NCBI GenBank assembly: GCA_030591405.1 | Contig: JAUVBC010000088.1 | Coordinates: 1 to 8,247, forward strand | Length of the DNA: 8,247 bases | Reading direction: 5' to 3' | From: Candidatus Zixiibacteriota bacterium | GTDB lineage: Bacteria > Zixibacteria > MSB-5A5 > GN15 > PGXB01 | Shown here: piece after piece, positions 7,275 to 8,247 of the stretch | How the letters are laid out: the number at the start of each line of letters is the position of its first letter | Numbering within the stretch: position 1 is the stretch's first letter | Program-made: the position numbers and the translations under genes | The notes under the pieces: generated by a model | Seen by the model: the letters and a program-made list of their open reading frames with translations, nothing else | Databases searched by the model: none | Told to the model about the DNA's origin: nothing

Positions 7275-7302
7275 AATATATTAATATTATCGATCGTGTC
7301 AA
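7275..7302 (-). promoter_or_regulatory. Sigma70-type promoter of the efflux operon
   Basis: On the minus strand a perfect -35 hexamer TTGACA (7302-7297) is followed by a 16-base spacer and TATATT (7280-7275, five of six matches to consensus). Transcription would begin near 7268, giving a leader of about 50 bases before the TetR start. No other comparable promoter is seen upstream of the operon, and the junctions within it leave no room for one, so this probably drives all seven genes. Confidence 0.65.
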
Positions 7303-7410
7303 GAAATAGTTTAAAATTATTGGGCAAAATTATTTTAGACTATATTAAGATTTATCTAAAAAATTTGTTTTTGACTAAATATAAATTAGAGATACCAGAT
7401 CAAAATTACC

Positions 7411-7424
7411 GCTAAGTGCTTAGC
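7411..7424. repeat. Perfect 14-bp palindrome, possible operator
   Basis: GCTAAG and CTTAGC flank two bases (TG). It lies 24 bases before a TATACT that could be the -10 of the sensor gene, so it would cover the -35 region. As RNA it could form only a 5-bp stem followed by TTTTAT, too weak to call a terminator. Function is unproven. Confidence 0.4.
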
Positions 7425-7590
7425 TTTTATATAAATATGCCGAATATACTAAGGTATAGAAATAATAATTAAAATGGGTCAAATACGATAGGGACAATTA
7501 ATTTTTCTCCGAAAAGAAAAATGTTTAGAGCCTATTTTTAAAAAGAAAACACCGCCTATCGATATTGAGTGTGGATATAAAATTGCAAAT

Positions 7591-8247
7591 ATGAAAAAGA
7601 ATATAAAAAATCAGGAAAAAATCAAAGGTCCGATTCTCGGATTGGTTTCCGGTTCCATTTTTTTGATATTGGTGGTTGTAATCACCGGCAATTATTTATG
7701 GCAATTAAATCATTATGAACAAGAATTCGAAAATGACCTTCAAACTATTCAAAGTTTGTTGCAGATGGAAATTGATGAAGACGCCCAATTGATGTCCGGA
7801 TTTCTGAATATAATAAAAGCCGACCCCAAACTTCAGAATTCATGGCTGAGACAAAATAAAGAATCGCTTCAAAAATATAGCATGTTGATATTTGAGGATA
7901 TCAAAAATAAATACAATATAACCCATTTCTATTTTATAGATACTGAGGAAGTCTGCTTCCTGAGAGTACATAATCCCTCACGATTTGGAGATACCATACC
8001 CCGCTATACATTGGCGGGGGCTGTAAACAGTGGTTCTATGTCATCCGGAATTGAATTGGGAAAATTTGGAACCTTCACATTACGAGTAGTTCATCCCTGG
8101 TATATAAATAATAAGTTGGCTGGGTATATTGAGCTTGGCCGGGAGATCGACCATATATCCCGAGAGCTTTCAAACGTTACAGGATTATCTTCGTGTTTTA
8201 CAATAAAAAAGGAATATCTCAATCAAGAAGACTGGGAGGATGGCCAG
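7591..8247 (+). CDS. Membrane sensor protein with dCache_3-like extracytoplasmic domain, 3' end missing
   Basis: The first 219 codons are present and the frame is open at the window edge. A short basic N-terminus is followed by one membrane segment (about residues 14-36), then an extracytoplasmic region. THFYFIDTEEVCFLRVHNP (111-129), GDTIPRY (133-139), GIELGKFGTFTLRVVHPWY (153-171) and GYIELGREIDHIS (178-190) match, from memory, the double-Cache sensor (dCache_3) found in histidine kinases, diguanylate cyclases and other signalling proteins. The output domain lies off the window, so kinase, cyclase or chemoreceptor cannot be decided. A second membrane segment would be expected beyond the edge. 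The ATG at 7591 puts the membrane segment near the N-terminus, but there is no good ribosome-binding site; a GGAT lies 14 bases upstream. It is transcribed away from the efflux operon and a functional link is not shown. Confidence 0.82.
   Translation, partial: MKKNIKNQEKIKGPILGLVSGSIFLILVVVITGNYLWQLNHYEQEFENDLQTIQSLLQMEIDEDAQLMSGFLNIIKADPKLQNSWLRQNKESLQKYSMLIFEDIKNKYNITHFYFIDTEEVCFLRVHNPSRFGDTIPRYTLAGAVNSGSMSSGIELGKFGTFTLRVVHPWYINNKLAGYIELGREIDHISRELSNVTGLSSCFTIKKEYLNQEDWEDGQ

Larger units (their letters stand above)
7218..7590. other. A+T-rich divergent intergenic region
   Basis: These 373 bases separate the leftward operon from the rightward sensor gene. The left third holds the operon promoter and operator palindromes. 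The rest is strongly A+T-rich, with an inverted repeat TTTTAGA/TCTAAAA (7333-7339 and 7355-7361), a 14-bp palindrome at 7411-7424 and a TATACT at 7445-7450. I found no convincing gene, structured RNA or recognised riboswitch. The frame of the sensor gene stays open upstream to a TAG at 7489 but has no ATG, GTG or TTG there. Confidence 0.7.

Noticed and set aside
7333..7361. TTTTAGA/TCTAAAA inverted repeat as an operator or terminator
   Set aside because: Seven-base arms with a 15-base gap in such A+T-rich DNA may arise by chance, and it sits next to no promoter or gene end.
7371..7394. TTGACT as a -35 box for the sensor gene
   Set aside because: No acceptable -10 hexamer occurs 15-19 bases downstream.
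7411..7430. Intrinsic terminator from the palindrome plus TTTTAT
   Set aside because: The RNA stem would have only about five base pairs and the U-run is interrupted; no gene ends just upstream.
7492..7590. N-terminal extension of the sensor protein
   Set aside because: The frame is open from 7492, but it contains no ATG, GTG or TTG, and the membrane segment is already correctly placed from the ATG at 7591.

Overview
The window comes from a diderm (Gram-negative-type) bacterium. It encodes a TolC-like outer-membrane channel, a lipoprotein periplasmic adapter with a clear lipobox, and an inner-membrane ABC transporter. The DNA is moderately A+T-rich in genes and very A+T-rich between them (11 G/C in 60 bases at 7321-7380). 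I cannot name the lineage from this sequence alone. There are no rRNA, tRNA, CRISPR or insertion-sequence signals.

Layout. (1) Positions 2-517, plus strand: the 3' part of a DNA-alkylation-repair gene of the AlkC type, with the end of its HEAT-like domain and a C-terminal Ig-like domain. (2) Positions 514-7217, minus strand: a compact seven-gene operon. In transcription order it encodes a TetR-family regulator, a TolC-like channel, a YbhG-like lipoprotein adapter, two ABC ATPases, and YbhS-like and YbhR-like ABC-2 permeases. All junctions are overlapping or within a few bases. (3) Positions 7218-7590: a 373-base A+T-rich divergent intergenic region. It holds a good sigma70-type promoter for the operon, two abutting palindromes at the predicted start of transcription (likely TetR operator), and another 14-bp palindrome nearer the rightward gene. 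(4) Positions 7591-8247, plus strand: the 5' part of a membrane sensor protein with a Cache-type extracytoplasmic domain (dCache_3-like), cut by the window edge.

How the genes work together. The operon has the same order as the Escherichia coli cecR(ybiH)-ybhG-ybhF-ybhS-ybhR locus, with two differences. The double-ATPase YbhF is here two separate genes, and a dedicated outer-membrane channel gene is inserted between regulator and adapter. The locus therefore encodes every part of a tripartite pump across both membranes, plus a probable ligand-responsive repressor. The substrate cannot be read from the sequence. The two ATPases are unequal: the H-loop histidine is missing from the first and the signature motif is degenerate in the second. 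These two defects fall in the same composite ATP site.

I looked for a novel system and found none that I can defend. The window is a well-formed efflux operon of a known family between two partial, probably unrelated genes. The points most worth a second look are the asymmetric ATPase pair, the promoter/operator architecture, and the two possible starts of the channel gene.
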